DNA of 16,797 nt from Enterospora canceri (lineage: Eukaryota > Microsporidia > Enterocytozoonidae): NCBI GenBank assembly GCA_002087915.1, contig LWDP01000040.1, positions 1 to 16,797 of the forward strand, written 5' to 3'. The first letter of the stretch is position 1. Every line of letters starts with the position of its first letter. Below are positions 1-7,125 of the stretch, piece by piece. Position numbers and translations under genes: made by a program. Under the pieces are notes generated by a model that ran no database searches, was not told the DNA's origin, and was given only the letters and a program-made list of their open reading frames with translations.

Positions 1-1
1 A

Positions 2-148
2 TTTGGAAAAAAAGACCAGTTTGTAAACACAAATTTCTATAAGCTCTGCCTTGTTATGATATTAGCTGAAGAAAGAAACAAGAGTAAGGCAATGAAAGAA
101 TATTTAAGACAAAACAGACACATAGTTAGTAAACTAAATAAATTGTAG
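2..148 (+). CDS. 3' end of an unidentified gene (partial, 48 codons)
   Basis: Frame 2 is open from the window edge to a TAG at 146-148, giving 48 codons with no stop. That is long for chance in such AT-rich DNA, and the content is ordinary soluble-protein sequence rather than low complexity. The visible C-terminus is basic and helical-looking, with LAEERNKSKAMKEYLRQNR followed by a KLNKL end. No family is recognisable from so short a tail. It would be convergent with DPH6, leaving 52 bp between the two stop codons, in keeping with the compact spacing elsewhere. The alternative is a chance open frame in a spacer. The upstream part of the gene lies outside the window. Confidence 0.55.
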   Translation, partial: FGKKDQFVNTNFYKLCLVMILAEERNKSKAMKEYLRQNRHIVSKLNKL

Positions 149-200
149 ACGAATATTCAGGTTGATATTTATAAATTAGTGTTGTATTTTTAAAAATATT

Positions 201-950
201 TTATTTTTTATGCATTTCGATATCATCAAAGCTGCAATACACAACTTGTTCATCTTCATTCTTGTTCTTGTCCTCTGGGTGGATGTGTTTTATCCAGGTT
301 CTTGCTTGTATCTTCTTTTTGTAGTGTTTACAGTCGAATACAACTGTTTCATATTCACCACCTTCTCCACAATAATTGATTTCACTCATTTTATCATGAT
401 TCTTCTCAAAGTATTCCGATATGTCTTCAAGTGTTCTGTTTAAATACGTCTTATTGATCACAGGCGATGCTATTTTAACCAATCTTGCTTCAATTCCATA
501 CAAAATCATTTCATTAAGCAATTCCTTCTGATTCTTCTGCCATAATGGTGTAAAACTTTCTATTTTGAGTCGATTACAAATATTCTGAACTCTGTTACGT
601 TGATATTGTGACAAAATTGCACCTGAACAAACCCCATCAATTCCATATTTTTCTTTGGCTTCTCTTATTGCTTCAAATAGATCTTCTACTTCATCATTCT
701 CCATCGGTTTATAATCCAAGTCAGTGTTCTTAACTTCACAAGTTGTTTCTTTATAAATGAAGTCGATTTCTAGTGCCTGTTCAATATACTGTATCATTTC
801 ATTTCCAACGGTTTGATACATGAATGAATCAACATATTCTTGCTTGTTTAGAATATAAATGGCACAAACAACATTATGTCCGTCATCTATCATCTGACAT
901 AGAGTATAAATAGAGTCCTTGCCACCACTTATCAATGCTGCTATTCTCAT
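201..950 (-). CDS. DPH6: Diphthine-ammonia ligase (diphthamide synthetase, Dph6)
   Basis: Dph6 carries out the last step of diphthamide synthesis, the ATP-dependent amidation of diphthine on the modified histidine of elongation factor 2, in the cytosol. The 249-aa product starts MRIAALISGGKDS. SGGKDS (residues 8-13) is the PP-loop ATP-pyrophosphatase motif. Further family signatures are a CSGAILSQYQRNR stretch in the middle and CGEGGEYETVVFDC near the C-terminus, which corresponds to the GEGGE-E-T-V-D motif of the Dph6/ATP_bind_4 family. An upstream in-frame ATG would add 15 residues (start at 995), but the PP-loop normally begins within ten residues of the N-terminus, and the longer form would overlap NSE4. 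The product lacks the C-terminal RidA-like domains found in yeast Dph6, so it is the short form. It is head to head with NSE4. Confidence 0.9.
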   Translation of the reverse strand: MRIAALISGGKDSIYTLCQMIDDGHNVVCAIYILNKQEYVDSFMYQTVGNEMIQYIEQALEIDFIYKETTCEVKNTDLDYKPMENDEVEDLFEAIREAKEKYGIDGVCSGAILSQYQRNRVQNICNRLKIESFTPLWQKNQKELLNEMILYGIEARLVKIASPVINKTYLNRTLEDISEYFEKNHDKMSEINYCGEGGEYETVVFDCKHYKKKIQARTWIKHIHPEDKNKNEDEQVVYCSFDDIEMHKK

Positions 951-976
951 AGGATAATTTTTTGCCCATTTTGCAA
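951..976. promoter_or_regulatory. 26-bp bidirectional start region between DPH6 and NSE4
   Basis: Only 26 bases separate the two divergent ATGs. On the plus strand, a T run leads into GCCC at 964-967, nine bases before the NSE4 ATG, which matches the CCC-type signal seen before other starts in the window. On the minus strand, an AAAAAATTATCCT stretch lies directly before the DPH6 ATG. There is no room for conventional separate promoters, so transcripts must either share this element, begin inside the opposite gene, or have almost no leader. The function is inferred from position and motif only. Confidence 0.6.
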
Positions 977-1777
977 ATGGAGAGCACAACTTCAACCAAT
1001 GAACAGAATGTCACCAAAGAAAACACAGAAAATGAACTAATGAATATACCAGAGGACTACACCAGCATATCAAGATGGATAAAGAAAAACCAGGCACAAA
1101 TAATGAATAATCCAGGGTTAATTCAAAAGATACTGAATAGACTGGAAAAACTACTCAAAAAGACCAGTCAAATATCAGATTTACGAAAAGATATCAGCAT
1201 CTTCTTACAAACAATCAAATTAGAATATGATGCACTACTTAAGGAATATGACGCACTACTTACAATTCATGATATCGTAGAAATGGTCAATAATGCTGAA
1301 TGTATGGATTTCTTTAGTTTATGTTACAGGAAAGAGCAATCAGCTAAATTTGTAGATGTGTTGTACCTGGAAGTGGAACACAGGGATAGAAAGGTAGGAG
1401 AGCGCAAGGTGTACGATGAGAACAGCTCAGAAATCAAGAAGCCATCAAATTTGAAGGAGATTGAGGAGAAAATAGAGAGCAATGAAGAAGCCAAGAATAT
1501 TGCTGCCATAATACGAAATAGAAAACGAGTCTCGTTCATTGAATTGGTGTGTGATCCTAATTCATTTGGTAAGACAGTCTACAATGCATTCAACCTGTCA
1601 ATGGCTATTAGAATGAAATATGTGTCATTTGCGCGTATCAATGGGATTCTATACGTTGTGGAATCAACTAATAGTGATGAAGAGGCTATTTATGAACATG
1701 GTGTGTTTGAGATCACTCATGAAAAATATAAAGAAATGAGGCAGAAAATAAATCAGGTTCAATCACAAAATGAATAA
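977..1777 (+). CDS. NSE4: Nse4-like kleisin of the SMC5-SMC6 complex
   Basis: This 266-aa protein resembles Nse4, the kleisin subunit that bridges the SMC5 and SMC6 heads in DNA repair and chromosome maintenance. The diagnostic part is the C-terminus (about residues 185-230). A hydrophobic-aromatic run VSFIELVCDPNSFGKTVYN is followed by AFNLSMAIR and a YVVES end, matching the Nse4_C pattern (F-x-x-F-V-x-NP-x-S-F-x-x-T-V-x-N-x-F-x-L-S-F-L-x-R). The N-terminal part (residues 35-110) is helical and charged, as expected for the SMC-neck-binding helix bundle. It contains a short 7-residue duplication (EYDALLK). The central segment (140-180) is acidic and lysine-rich, probably a linker. The start is the ATG at 977; the open frame reaches upstream only through TTG. 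At 266 aa it is shorter than yeast Nse4 (about 400 aa). Its partners are not in this window. Confidence 0.75.
   Translation: MESTTSTNEQNVTKENTENELMNIPEDYTSISRWIKKNQAQIMNNPGLIQKILNRLEKLLKKTSQISDLRKDISIFLQTIKLEYDALLKEYDALLTIHDIVEMVNNAECMDFFSLCYRKEQSAKFVDVLYLEVEHRDRKVGERKVYDENSSEIKKPSNLKEIEEKIESNEEAKNIAAIIRNRKRVSFIELVCDPNSFGKTVYNAFNLSMAIRMKYVSFARINGILYVVESTNSDEEAIYEHGVFEITHEKYKEMRQKINQVQSQNE
1223..1264 (+). repeat. 21-bp tandem duplication inside NSE4
   Basis: Two adjacent 21-bp units (1223-1243 and 1244-1264) are nearly identical and encode EYDALLK followed by EYDALLT. Seven residues equals two helical turns, so the duplication keeps heptad phase in a helical region. It is most simply a recent in-frame slippage duplication. 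Confidence 0.8.
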
Positions 1778-1835
1778 ACAAACTGTGAAACAGTGTTTTA
1801 GGATATGTTATAAAACATCTCTGTAAGTAAATAAC

Positions 1836-2798
1836 ATGAACTTTCTGATATCAACTAGCATTCTGCTGATTGCACGGACAAAGTACACCGGGGAGGTAGG
1901 TTCACTCGATATGTTCGAAGAAGGACAACTTGCAAAGAGTTTTCTGGCAACGCCTGATAAAAAGAGTAAGGCTGCTAGGGAAATGAATGGTAAGAAGTCA
2001 GATGCAAAGAGAGAGAATGCCGATGAGGATGGTAAGAAAAAGAAATCAAAATTAAGCAAGAAACCTAAGGAGAGCAAGTTGAGCAAGAAACCTAAAGATA
2101 GCAAGCTGAGCAAGAAGCCTAAGGATAGTAAGTTGAGTAAGAAGCCTAAAGACAGTAAGCTGAACAAAGAACCTAAGGATAGCAAGCTGAATAAGGAACC
2201 TAAAAACAGTAAGCTAAACAAAGAACCTAAAGACAGTAAGCTGAGTAAGGAACCTAAAAACAGTAAGCTGAGTAAGGAACCTAAGGATAGTAAGCTGAAT
2301 AAGGAACCTAAGAAGAGTAAGTTAGGACCAAAGGACTCTGCAAAAGCAGTAGAAGGAAATGATGGCGAAGGCAAGAAGAAGTCAAAGGCAAAGCCACAGA
2401 AGAGCAAAGCAAAGAGTGCATCCCATAAGAAGACTGGACCAAGCAACCAACTTAAGATACACAAATCTGCAAGGCTGTCTAATAAGGTTGTAACACCAGA
2501 AAAAGTCAGTAAAGCAAAGCCTGATTCTAATAAGGATAAGAAAAAGGAAAAGAAGGAAGGAAAAACAGATACAAAAGACGATAAAAAGAAGAAATCCAAG
2601 TTGCTGAATCTGAGTGCGCATGCTAAGAAGAAGAAGTCTACGAGCAAGAAAGACGAAGATGATGAGGGATCTGAAGATGACGAGTCAAACAATAAAAAGT
2701 CCAAGCTAGCACCTAAGAAGAGCAAGGCAAAGAAAGAGAAGAAGAACAGAGCAAAGAAGGCGAAGAAATCTAGCTTGAAGAGAGCAAAACTTTATTAG
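1836..2798 (+). CDS. Lysine-rich 9-residue-repeat protein with signal-peptide-like N-terminus
   Basis: This 320-aa protein is extremely basic and has no cysteine that I can see. The N-terminus (MNFLISTSILLIARTKYTG) has a short hydrophobic core resembling a signal peptide. Residues 71-160 are ten consecutive copies of a 9-residue unit of the form SKL(S/N)K(K/E)PK(D/E/N/K). The rest is Lys/Ser/Ala-rich with a short acidic patch (DEDDEGSEDDES) near residue 285 and a KKAKK-rich end. Two readings compete. A secreted, polybasic spore-wall, polar-tube or surface protein would be supported by the N-terminus and by clustered basic motifs of the glycosaminoglycan-binding type. A nucleolar or histone-H1-like protein would be supported by the tail composition. 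Reversing the strand gives a long Leu/Phe/Ser frame, which is just the shadow of AAG and AGC codons. I do not recognise a specific family. No CCC signal precedes this start. Confidence 0.75.
   Translation: MNFLISTSILLIARTKYTGEVGSLDMFEEGQLAKSFLATPDKKSKAAREMNGKKSDAKRENADEDGKKKKSKLSKKPKESKLSKKPKDSKLSKKPKDSKLSKKPKDSKLNKEPKDSKLNKEPKNSKLNKEPKDSKLSKEPKNSKLSKEPKDSKLNKEPKKSKLGPKDSAKAVEGNDGEGKKKSKAKPQKSKAKSASHKKTGPSNQLKIHKSARLSNKVVTPEKVSKAKPDSNKDKKKEKKEGKTDTKDDKKKKSKLLNLSAHAKKKKSTSKKDEDDEGSEDDESNNKKSKLAPKKSKAKKEKKNRAKKAKKSSLKRAKLY
2046..2315 (+). repeat. Ten tandem 27-bp repeats in the lysine-rich gene
   Basis: Ten units of 27 bp code for the 9-residue SKL-x-K-x-PK-x block. The first four carry the KKPK form. 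The last six carry KEPK and alternate Ser/Asn and Asp/Asn at fixed positions, so variants occur in blocks. This looks like stepwise unit duplication with unequal exchange. Synonymous differences between units show it is not very recent. Confidence 0.9.
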
Positions 2799-2817
2799 GA
2801 TTCCAATTAAATTACGA

Positions 2818-2853
2818 TGGTGCCTGATCTAAATTTTCACAATTTTTGCCCCA
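2818..2853 (+). promoter_or_regulatory. Upstream signals of the eL6 gene
   Basis: A CCTGATCTAAATTTT stretch (2823-2837) includes an AAATTT core, the signal type often placed upstream of highly expressed microsporidian genes. It is followed by a T run and CCCC at 2849-2852, one base before the ATG. The arrangement closely matches that before uL2. Function is inferred from the shared layout. Confidence 0.5.
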
Positions 2854-3357
2854 ATGCTGAAGAAGGCAACTTTTACAATATCGAACTTCATTGCGGAAAA
2901 CAAGTTTAAGCTGAGTGATTTCACAGAGGCAGAGCGAATTTACATGGAGAAGCATGGAAGGAAGACTAGAACTACAAGAAAGGATTTGAAGAAGGGCGAT
3001 CTTGTGGTTGTGACAGAAGGAGAATATGCTGGTAAAAAATGCGTATTCCTCGAACAGACTGAGAACAATTTGGCAGCTGTAACAGGAATCAGCGCAATAA
3101 ATGGCGTTGGTGCATTTCTGATCGATGAGCTGTATCTGTTCAAGTTGAGCATACAGATCAACGCAAGTGGATTGCAGGTACCAAAAGGTTTGATTGAGAC
3201 AAAGAGAGATGCAGATGCTTTGGGTGTATCAAAAATTGATACAAAAATCGAACAGCACCTGGTGAAGGAAGTCGCTAAGGTGGAATTCCTTAAGGGATAC
3301 ATCAGCACACCATTCCAAATCGACAGAAATGTTGAGTTCTACTCTCAGAAGTATTAA
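2854..3357 (+). CDS. RPL6: Large-subunit ribosomal protein eL6
   Basis: A 167-aa cytosolic 60S ribosomal protein of the L6e family. A KOW-like SH3 barrel is visible at residues 44-90: KKGDLVVVTEGEYAGKKCVF corresponds to the eL6 pattern of G-x-V-x-I-L-x-G-x-x-x-G-K-x-V-V-F-L, followed by a VTGISAINGVGAFLIDE stretch equivalent to VTGPFxxNGVPLRRVNQ. The C-terminal portion with KIDTKIEQHLVKEV is the usual segment preceding the terminal helix. It is similar in size to yeast eL6 (176 aa) and much shorter than animal eL6, which carries an N-terminal basic extension. The start is fixed by CCCC just before the ATG. It converges on the TFIIIC gene with only 9 bp between the stop codons. No intron is needed. 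Confidence 0.9.
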   Translation: MLKKATFTISNFIAENKFKLSDFTEAERIYMEKHGRKTRTTRKDLKKGDLVVVTEGEYAGKKCVFLEQTENNLAAVTGISAINGVGAFLIDELYLFKLSIQINASGLQVPKGLIETKRDADALGVSKIDTKIEQHLVKEVAKVEFLKGYISTPFQIDRNVEFYSQKY

Positions 3358-3366
3358 ACAAATGGT

Positions 3367-4368
3367 TTAATCAAATATGTCGTATTCTTCTTCGTACATC
3401 ATTTCATCAACCTGATTTGATTGTGTGTAATTTGCAAACTGCATGAATGACTTAGTTAGAAACCCCATTTTAAGATCAAATTTGTCTGAAATATACCACT
3501 TGCGATTCCTTTCAATCTCTTTGACAAGTATTGGATTATCTTTGACTACAAAATTCATGTTCTGGCTTCTGCTTTCCACTTTTTGATACTTGTAGTTTGA
3601 CCAGTCTAATTTTGGATTGTATCCAAAACGAATTCTGCAGTTTTTCCAGGGACCTGTTGTGTAGAGAAAGAAGTGCTCATATATGGCCTGCTTTAGGTGA
3701 TACAATCTGAATGGTGGATCTTCTAATGTCTCATACTTGTCTTTCAAATCTTTTTGCGTTAGAATGTCCTCAGTGATTTCTGTTTTGATGAATTCGTTGA
3801 TTGTTGCATATCTTTCATCACCAAACAGCTCAACGAAGCGTGTTTTGAAGTTTTCACCAAATTCATTTGGTATTTTATCTTCAATTGTGATCAAAACTGC
3901 TCTGATGTACTCATCCTTGGTACTTGGTTCCAGTTGATTCAGGTTTCCTACGCCAGTGTTTTTCATCAATTCGTGTGGATTGTATTCTGGAAAGTTGTTG
4001 TTCATCAGAAAACTATTCAAATCATCAGCATACTTCTCATAGTTATCTAACTTTGGATCCATTAGCATACTATGCAATTCATCATAGAATTCCATAGAAA
4101 TTTCATTTTGCGGCATAATGAAATCAGCTGGATGCTTAAAGGCGAGTATTTCATCATGTTCATCAATCAGATCCACTGTTCCATCCTCTTTTATTTCACA
4201 TTCAATGTAATGCTTGACTGTGCTTGTTTTTTCTGCTGCGATTATTTTACTATGTAGACCTGAATCAAAATGGTATTCAATTCCTTCATCTGTTCTGAAT
4301 AGTAATGCATCTGCCTTATTTCTAATGAAAAATGGGTGTCTAACCATTTCTTGTTTTTTGTTACTCAT
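3367..4368 (-). CDS. TFC1: TFIIIC tau95-like subunit (Tfc1/GTF3C5 family)
   Basis: A 333-aa protein whose centre carries the hallmark of the TFIIIC tau95/GTF3C5 family. A YTTGPWKNCRIRFGYNPK segment is followed by YKYQKVESR, corresponding to the family's (N/S)GPW-R-x-x-W-(I/V)-R-(F/Y)-GYDPR-x-x-x-x-x-(I/V)YQ-x-x-x-x-R. In yeast, Tfc1 belongs to the tauA subcomplex that recognises the A box of tRNA genes for RNA polymerase III. The N-terminal third, with FRTDEGIEYHFDSG and alternating hydrophobics, could be the dimerisation barrel that pairs with Tfc7, but that is inference. It is about half the length of yeast Tfc1 (649 aa) and ends in an acidic tail (MMYEEEYDIFD), a feature also found in family members. 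A weak ACC rather than CCC lies upstream of the start. It is convergent with eL6. Confidence 0.7.
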   Translation of the reverse strand: MSNKKQEMVRHPFFIRNKADALLFRTDEGIEYHFDSGLHSKIIAAEKTSTVKHYIECEIKEDGTVDLIDEHDEILAFKHPADFIMPQNEISMEFYDELHSMLMDPKLDNYEKYADDLNSFLMNNNFPEYNPHELMKNTGVGNLNQLEPSTKDEYIRAVLITIEDKIPNEFGENFKTRFVELFGDERYATINEFIKTEITEDILTQKDLKDKYETLEDPPFRLYHLKQAIYEHFFLYTTGPWKNCRIRFGYNPKLDWSNYKYQKVESRSQNMNFVVKDNPILVKEIERNRKWYISDKFDLKMGFLTKSFMQFANYTQSNQVDEMMYEEEYDIFD

Positions 4369-4394
4369 ACAAGGTGTAAAATATTCGATCCAAT

Positions 4395-4619
4395 TTATTC
4401 TTCGTCATCTTTCTTGGGTTTCTTTTGTGGTTTCTTCTTTGGCTTTGCATTCATTGATGTGACGATAAACGACCCATTCGTATTAAACAGACTATTATTG
4501 AATATGTCGTTGGACTCCTTAATCAGCATCGATCTGTTGTCTGCTGATATTTTGTTCAGGTCCGTTGCCTCGTATTCTACGGCTACTACCAGCTGTAACA
4601 GAAACACCGCAATTTTCAT
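4395..4619 (-). CDS. Small predicted secreted protein with Lys/Pro tail
   Basis: This 74-aa frame exactly fills the gap between the TFIIIC and PH-like genes on the same strand. It starts MKIAVFLLQLVVAVEYEA: one lysine, a 10-12 residue hydrophobic core and a small-residue cleavage context near position 13, the classical form of a secretory signal peptide. The mature part would be about 60 residues, polar with several Asn, and ends in KPKKKPQKKPKK plus four acidic residues. No cysteines are present. I recognise no family. Candidate roles are a secreted spore component or host-directed effector, by analogy only. The start has no CCC signal. The plus-strand frames across here look like shadows of this gene and its neighbours. 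Confidence 0.6.
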   Translation of the reverse strand: MKIAVFLLQLVVAVEYEATDLNKISADNRSMLIKESNDIFNNSLFNTNGSFIVTSMNAKPKKKPQKKPKKDDEE

Positions 4620-4703
4620 GATGTGTATCTCTCTTTGCTTTTATGCTTGTTTCAAAAGATGTTTTATATTGTTATTGAATGAACAGGTGTTTATTGAACC
4701 CGT

Positions 4704-5942
4704 CTAATTGAACATGCAGAGCTCTTTGCCTTGTCGTAGCAGAATTGAAACGATCCAATTCATTAGTTCTTTCTCTGTTTTGCACATGAATGAGTAAAGC
4801 TTCTCTTGAAACTCAATAACAAATTCCAATCTCTGTATCTTGAGCTTCTTTCGATGATCGTGGAACCTGAATTCAACCTGATATCCCCCAGAAATACTAC
4901 TTATATCATCTAAGATGATATCATTGATCAGCATCAGGTAGACTCTTTCAACGGTTGAAGCGCCACAACAGAGTCGTGAACAGATGGTCTTGAATTCCAA
5001 GTTCAGGAAAATGTTGGCATTGCTCAGGTCAATTGAAAACTCCCTTTCAAAGACCGTGTTACTCTTATCAGGATGTACGAAATGAACTTCTGGTATCAGA
5101 ATATCAGGTATACTGCTCCTTGGCTTTGATTTGTAGCAAATCAATTCACCGCTTTTCAGTTTCACATAATTGGAAGTTCTTTTGGAGCCTTCTAATGACT
5201 TCTTTAACAGACCATACAGTTCTCCGTATTTGAATTCATACGATTCTTCAACATTGTTGATTGACCTGGATCCATTAGATTTGCTTAAGACAAACTTGTT
5301 CTTTGGTTTGATCTTATTAACGTAGACTTCTTCCTTCTTTACTGTTTCGTTGAATGCTGATGTGATTTCATCATTGAGTTTTTCTGGACTGTTTTTAATG
5401 AAACGTGCCTGCGTTAATGCAAATGGGGTCTTGGTCTTAGTTGCTGGAAGAACACCACTATCGTATTTTATGTCAAGTTTTATGACATTTCTTCTGATAG
5501 GAACATCATCCTTGACAAATCCAGACAGTGTATGATCATCTGGGACTTGGCGGCTCTCTTGCAACTTTTCTTCACTACTCAATCGTGGAGATCTCAGAAC
5601 AAGTGGATTGGATTCAGTCTCAATGGAATACTCGCACATTTCTGAATATGCATTTCTGATTGTGACCTCCTCTGTGCTTTCATCTCTCTTTATTACAGCA
5701 GTCTCATTACATTCCGTTTTTTCTATCACGATGGCAGTTTCATTCTCACATTCTTCTGGAGTTTCTGTATTTTCATGTGCATCTATGAATTCTTTCACTT
5801 CTTTTCCTGTTCCTGATTTTACCAGGTTTGAAAATGTGCTTTCCGAGGAAGATTCATCAATTACTGTCTCGTAGCACGACACAATATCAAAATCATCGTA
5901 CGAGTGTCTATTGTTTGTCTTGTAGATTCTTTTCTTGGACAT
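4704..5942 (-). CDS. PH-like domain protein, long acidic N-terminus
   Basis: A 412-aa protein. Residues 1-230 are polar, acidic and Ser/Thr-rich, probably disordered. Residues 240-273 look like the first strands of a pleckstrin-homology fold: a GLLKKS strand, basic residues, then YVKLKSGELICYKSK, with the pattern of PH strands beta 2-3. Residues 370-402 look like the end of a PH fold, with FVIEFQEKLYSFMCKTEKEL followed by a helix bearing the conserved tryptophan (W396). Between them lie about 90 residues with hydrophobic strands and several cysteines (321, 325, 326), so the domain would carry a large insertion or be two degenerate units. PH domains usually bind phosphoinositides or proteins at membranes. 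A cortical or anillin-like role alongside septins is speculation. GGGG lies two bases before the start codon on the coding strand, the GGG-type variant of the start signal. Confidence 0.6.
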   Translation of the reverse strand: MSKKRIYKTNNRHSYDDFDIVSCYETVIDESSSESTFSNLVKSGTGKEVKEFIDAHENTETPEECENETAIVIEKTECNETAVIKRDESTEEVTIRNAYSEMCEYSIETESNPLVLRSPRLSSEEKLQESRQVPDDHTLSGFVKDDVPIRRNVIKLDIKYDSGVLPATKTKTPFALTQARFIKNSPEKLNDEITSAFNETVKKEEVYVNKIKPKNKFVLSKSNGSRSINNVEESYEFKYGELYGLLKKSLEGSKRTSNYVKLKSGELICYKSKPRSSIPDILIPEVHFVHPDKSNTVFEREFSIDLSNANIFLNLEFKTICSRLCCGASTVERVYLMLINDIILDDISSISGGYQVEFRFHDHRKKLKIQRLEFVIEFQEKLYSFMCKTEKELMNWIVSILLRQGKELCMFN

Positions 5943-6004
5943 TGCCCCTTTGTTGAATATGTACTTGAATTAAAAAAGGGGGTTGTTTTACGTAGATTAT
6001 TTAC

Positions 6005-6637
6005 CTACAAAACCGTTTCATCCTTCTTCTTTAGACCACAATCTTTGATTTTAATCGGCTTTATTGGCACATCTTCATATGTTGTTTTGTAGCCATTGAA
6101 CATATCCAATAGGAGATCAAGCTGTTCAGGTACAACCCTACCAAATACAACATGCTTCTCATTCAGGTAAAACAGTTGCTTAAATGTTATGAAGAATTGC
6201 GATCCATTTGTATTCTTGCCTGCATTAGCCATGCTCAATAGACCTGGCTCTGAATGGCCCTGTTTAAAATTCTCATCCATAAAGTGCTCACCATAAATGC
6301 TTAGTCCGCCTGTTCCATTTCCTTTAGTAAAATCACCGCCTTGCATCATAAAGTCAGAAATAACTCGATGGAATTTGGAACCTTTGTATCCAACATCTTC
6401 AGTCACACCCTCACACAACTTGGCGAAATTCAGGCACGTCACAGGTGTTGTTTCCCAGAACAGGTCAAAGTAGAATGTTTGAGTTGCTCTCTCTACGCTT
6501 TCATCCTTGGGTGTGTATTCCAATGTCAAATACGCAATTTTATCGAAATACTCTTCTTGTACTTCTTGTTTTGTAACTTCATTCAATGAAAAGGTGTTGA
6601 ATGCAAATTGCATTAAGTTTGTCATACTGTTTGCCAT
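6005..6637 (-). CDS. Cyclophilin-type peptidyl-prolyl isomerase
   Basis: A 210-aa cyclophilin, catalysing cis-trans isomerisation at Xaa-Pro bonds. The core (residues 53-200) has [16 protein letters not shown] (residues 88-103), NTNGSQFF and EKHVVFGRV. The catalytic arginine (R91; R55 in human CypA), F96, M97, Q99 and H162 (CypA H126) are retained. The cyclosporin-contact tryptophan (CypA W121) aligns with tyrosine 157. Compared with the 165-residue CypA there is an extra 50-residue N-terminal extension, polar after a mildly hydrophobic start, which does not look like a clear signal peptide. The chosen start is the ATG at 6637, with CCC nine bases upstream. The frame extends further only through a TTG. 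Confidence 0.92.
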   Translation of the reverse strand: MANSMTNLMQFAFNTFSLNEVTKQEVQEEYFDKIAYLTLEYTPKDESVERATQTFYFDLFWETTPVTCLNFAKLCEGVTEDVGYKGSKFHRVISDFMMQGGDFTKGNGTGGLSIYGEHFMDENFKQGHSEPGLLSMANAGKNTNGSQFFITFKQLFYLNEKHVVFGRVVPEQLDLLLDMFNGYKTTYEDVPIKPIKIKDCGLKKKDETVL

Positions 6638-6678
6638 ATTGAATAAGGGTTTAACAAAATAATTCAACCTAAAATTTA

Positions 6679-7080
6679 TTAGAGTTCTTCATTTGGCTTG
6701 GTTGTCTCTGTTTTGTCATTTTCTACATCTTCGTCATCCTTCTTAGCTATTTCCTCCTTTATTATTTCATTCAGGTCTTCAGCGGTTGTCATCTCTTTGT
6801 CAGTTTCCATCTTTTCAACCAACTTGTTTAGTGCATCTGCAAATGCCTCTGGATCCAATTCTTCCTTGAAATCCTCCTCAGCTTTCATTGGAACATTACT
6901 ATTCGATACAAATCGAGTAAGCAGCTGTTGTTTGATGAGCTCAAATTTTCTTAGGATATACGCAGTTGCTTCTCCCACATTCGTGATGCCTTGTTCGACT
7001 ACAGCATTTATCCGGCTACGAGTGCTCTCTTCGACGTCAAGTGTTTTCGCTACTGGAATTAGAAGAGTAAAGAAATTCAT
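6679..7080 (-). CDS. 133-aa acidic helical protein, possible signal peptide
   Basis: The start at 7080 is chosen because CCCC ends one base before this ATG; the longer frame starting at 7104 would include that signal as coding. The protein begins [13 protein letters not shown], a short hydrophobic run that could be a secretory signal but is weak. The rest is predicted helical and charged: a ProLeu-free segment around residues 20-55, then an acidic stretch ([13 protein letters not shown]) and a strongly acidic C-terminus with many Glu, Asp and Lys. There are no cysteines and no motif I recognise. It lies 41 bp downstream-of-start from the cyclophilin gene and 45 bp from AsnA, all on the minus strand. 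Confidence 0.6.
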   Translation of the reverse strand: MNFFTLLIPVAKTLDVEESTRSRINAVVEQGITNVGEATAYILRKFELIKQQLLTRFVSNSNVPMKAEEDFKEELDPEAFADALNKLVEKMETDKEMTTAEDLNEIIKEEIAKKDDEDVENDKTETTKPNEEL

Positions 7081-7125
7081 AGGGGTGCATAAATAGAAAA
7101 ACAAGCATAAAGACGACCGATTTAT

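Noticed and set aside
120..135. Telomerase RNA template-like TAGTTAG matches elsewhere (also near 3448)
   Set aside because: Both lie in predicted coding sequence and cover barely two repeat units.
951..995. Upstream ATG extending DPH6 by 15 residues
   Set aside because: It would overlap NSE4 and place the PP-loop atypically far from the N-terminus.
1824..1859. Possible short intron with a GTAAGT 5' site before the lysine-rich gene
   Set aside because: No upstream exon frame joins to it (the nearby ATG runs into a stop), and removing it would delete the signal-like start.
1808..2725. Long minus-strand Leu/Phe/Ser frame opposite the lysine-rich gene
   Set aside because: It mirrors AAG, AGC and AAA codons of the repeat gene; the plus frame has a better start and composition.
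1836..2798. Identification of the lysine-rich protein as polar tube protein 2
   Set aside because: PTP2 proteins are lysine-rich but contain cysteines; none is seen here, and no sequence match could be tested.
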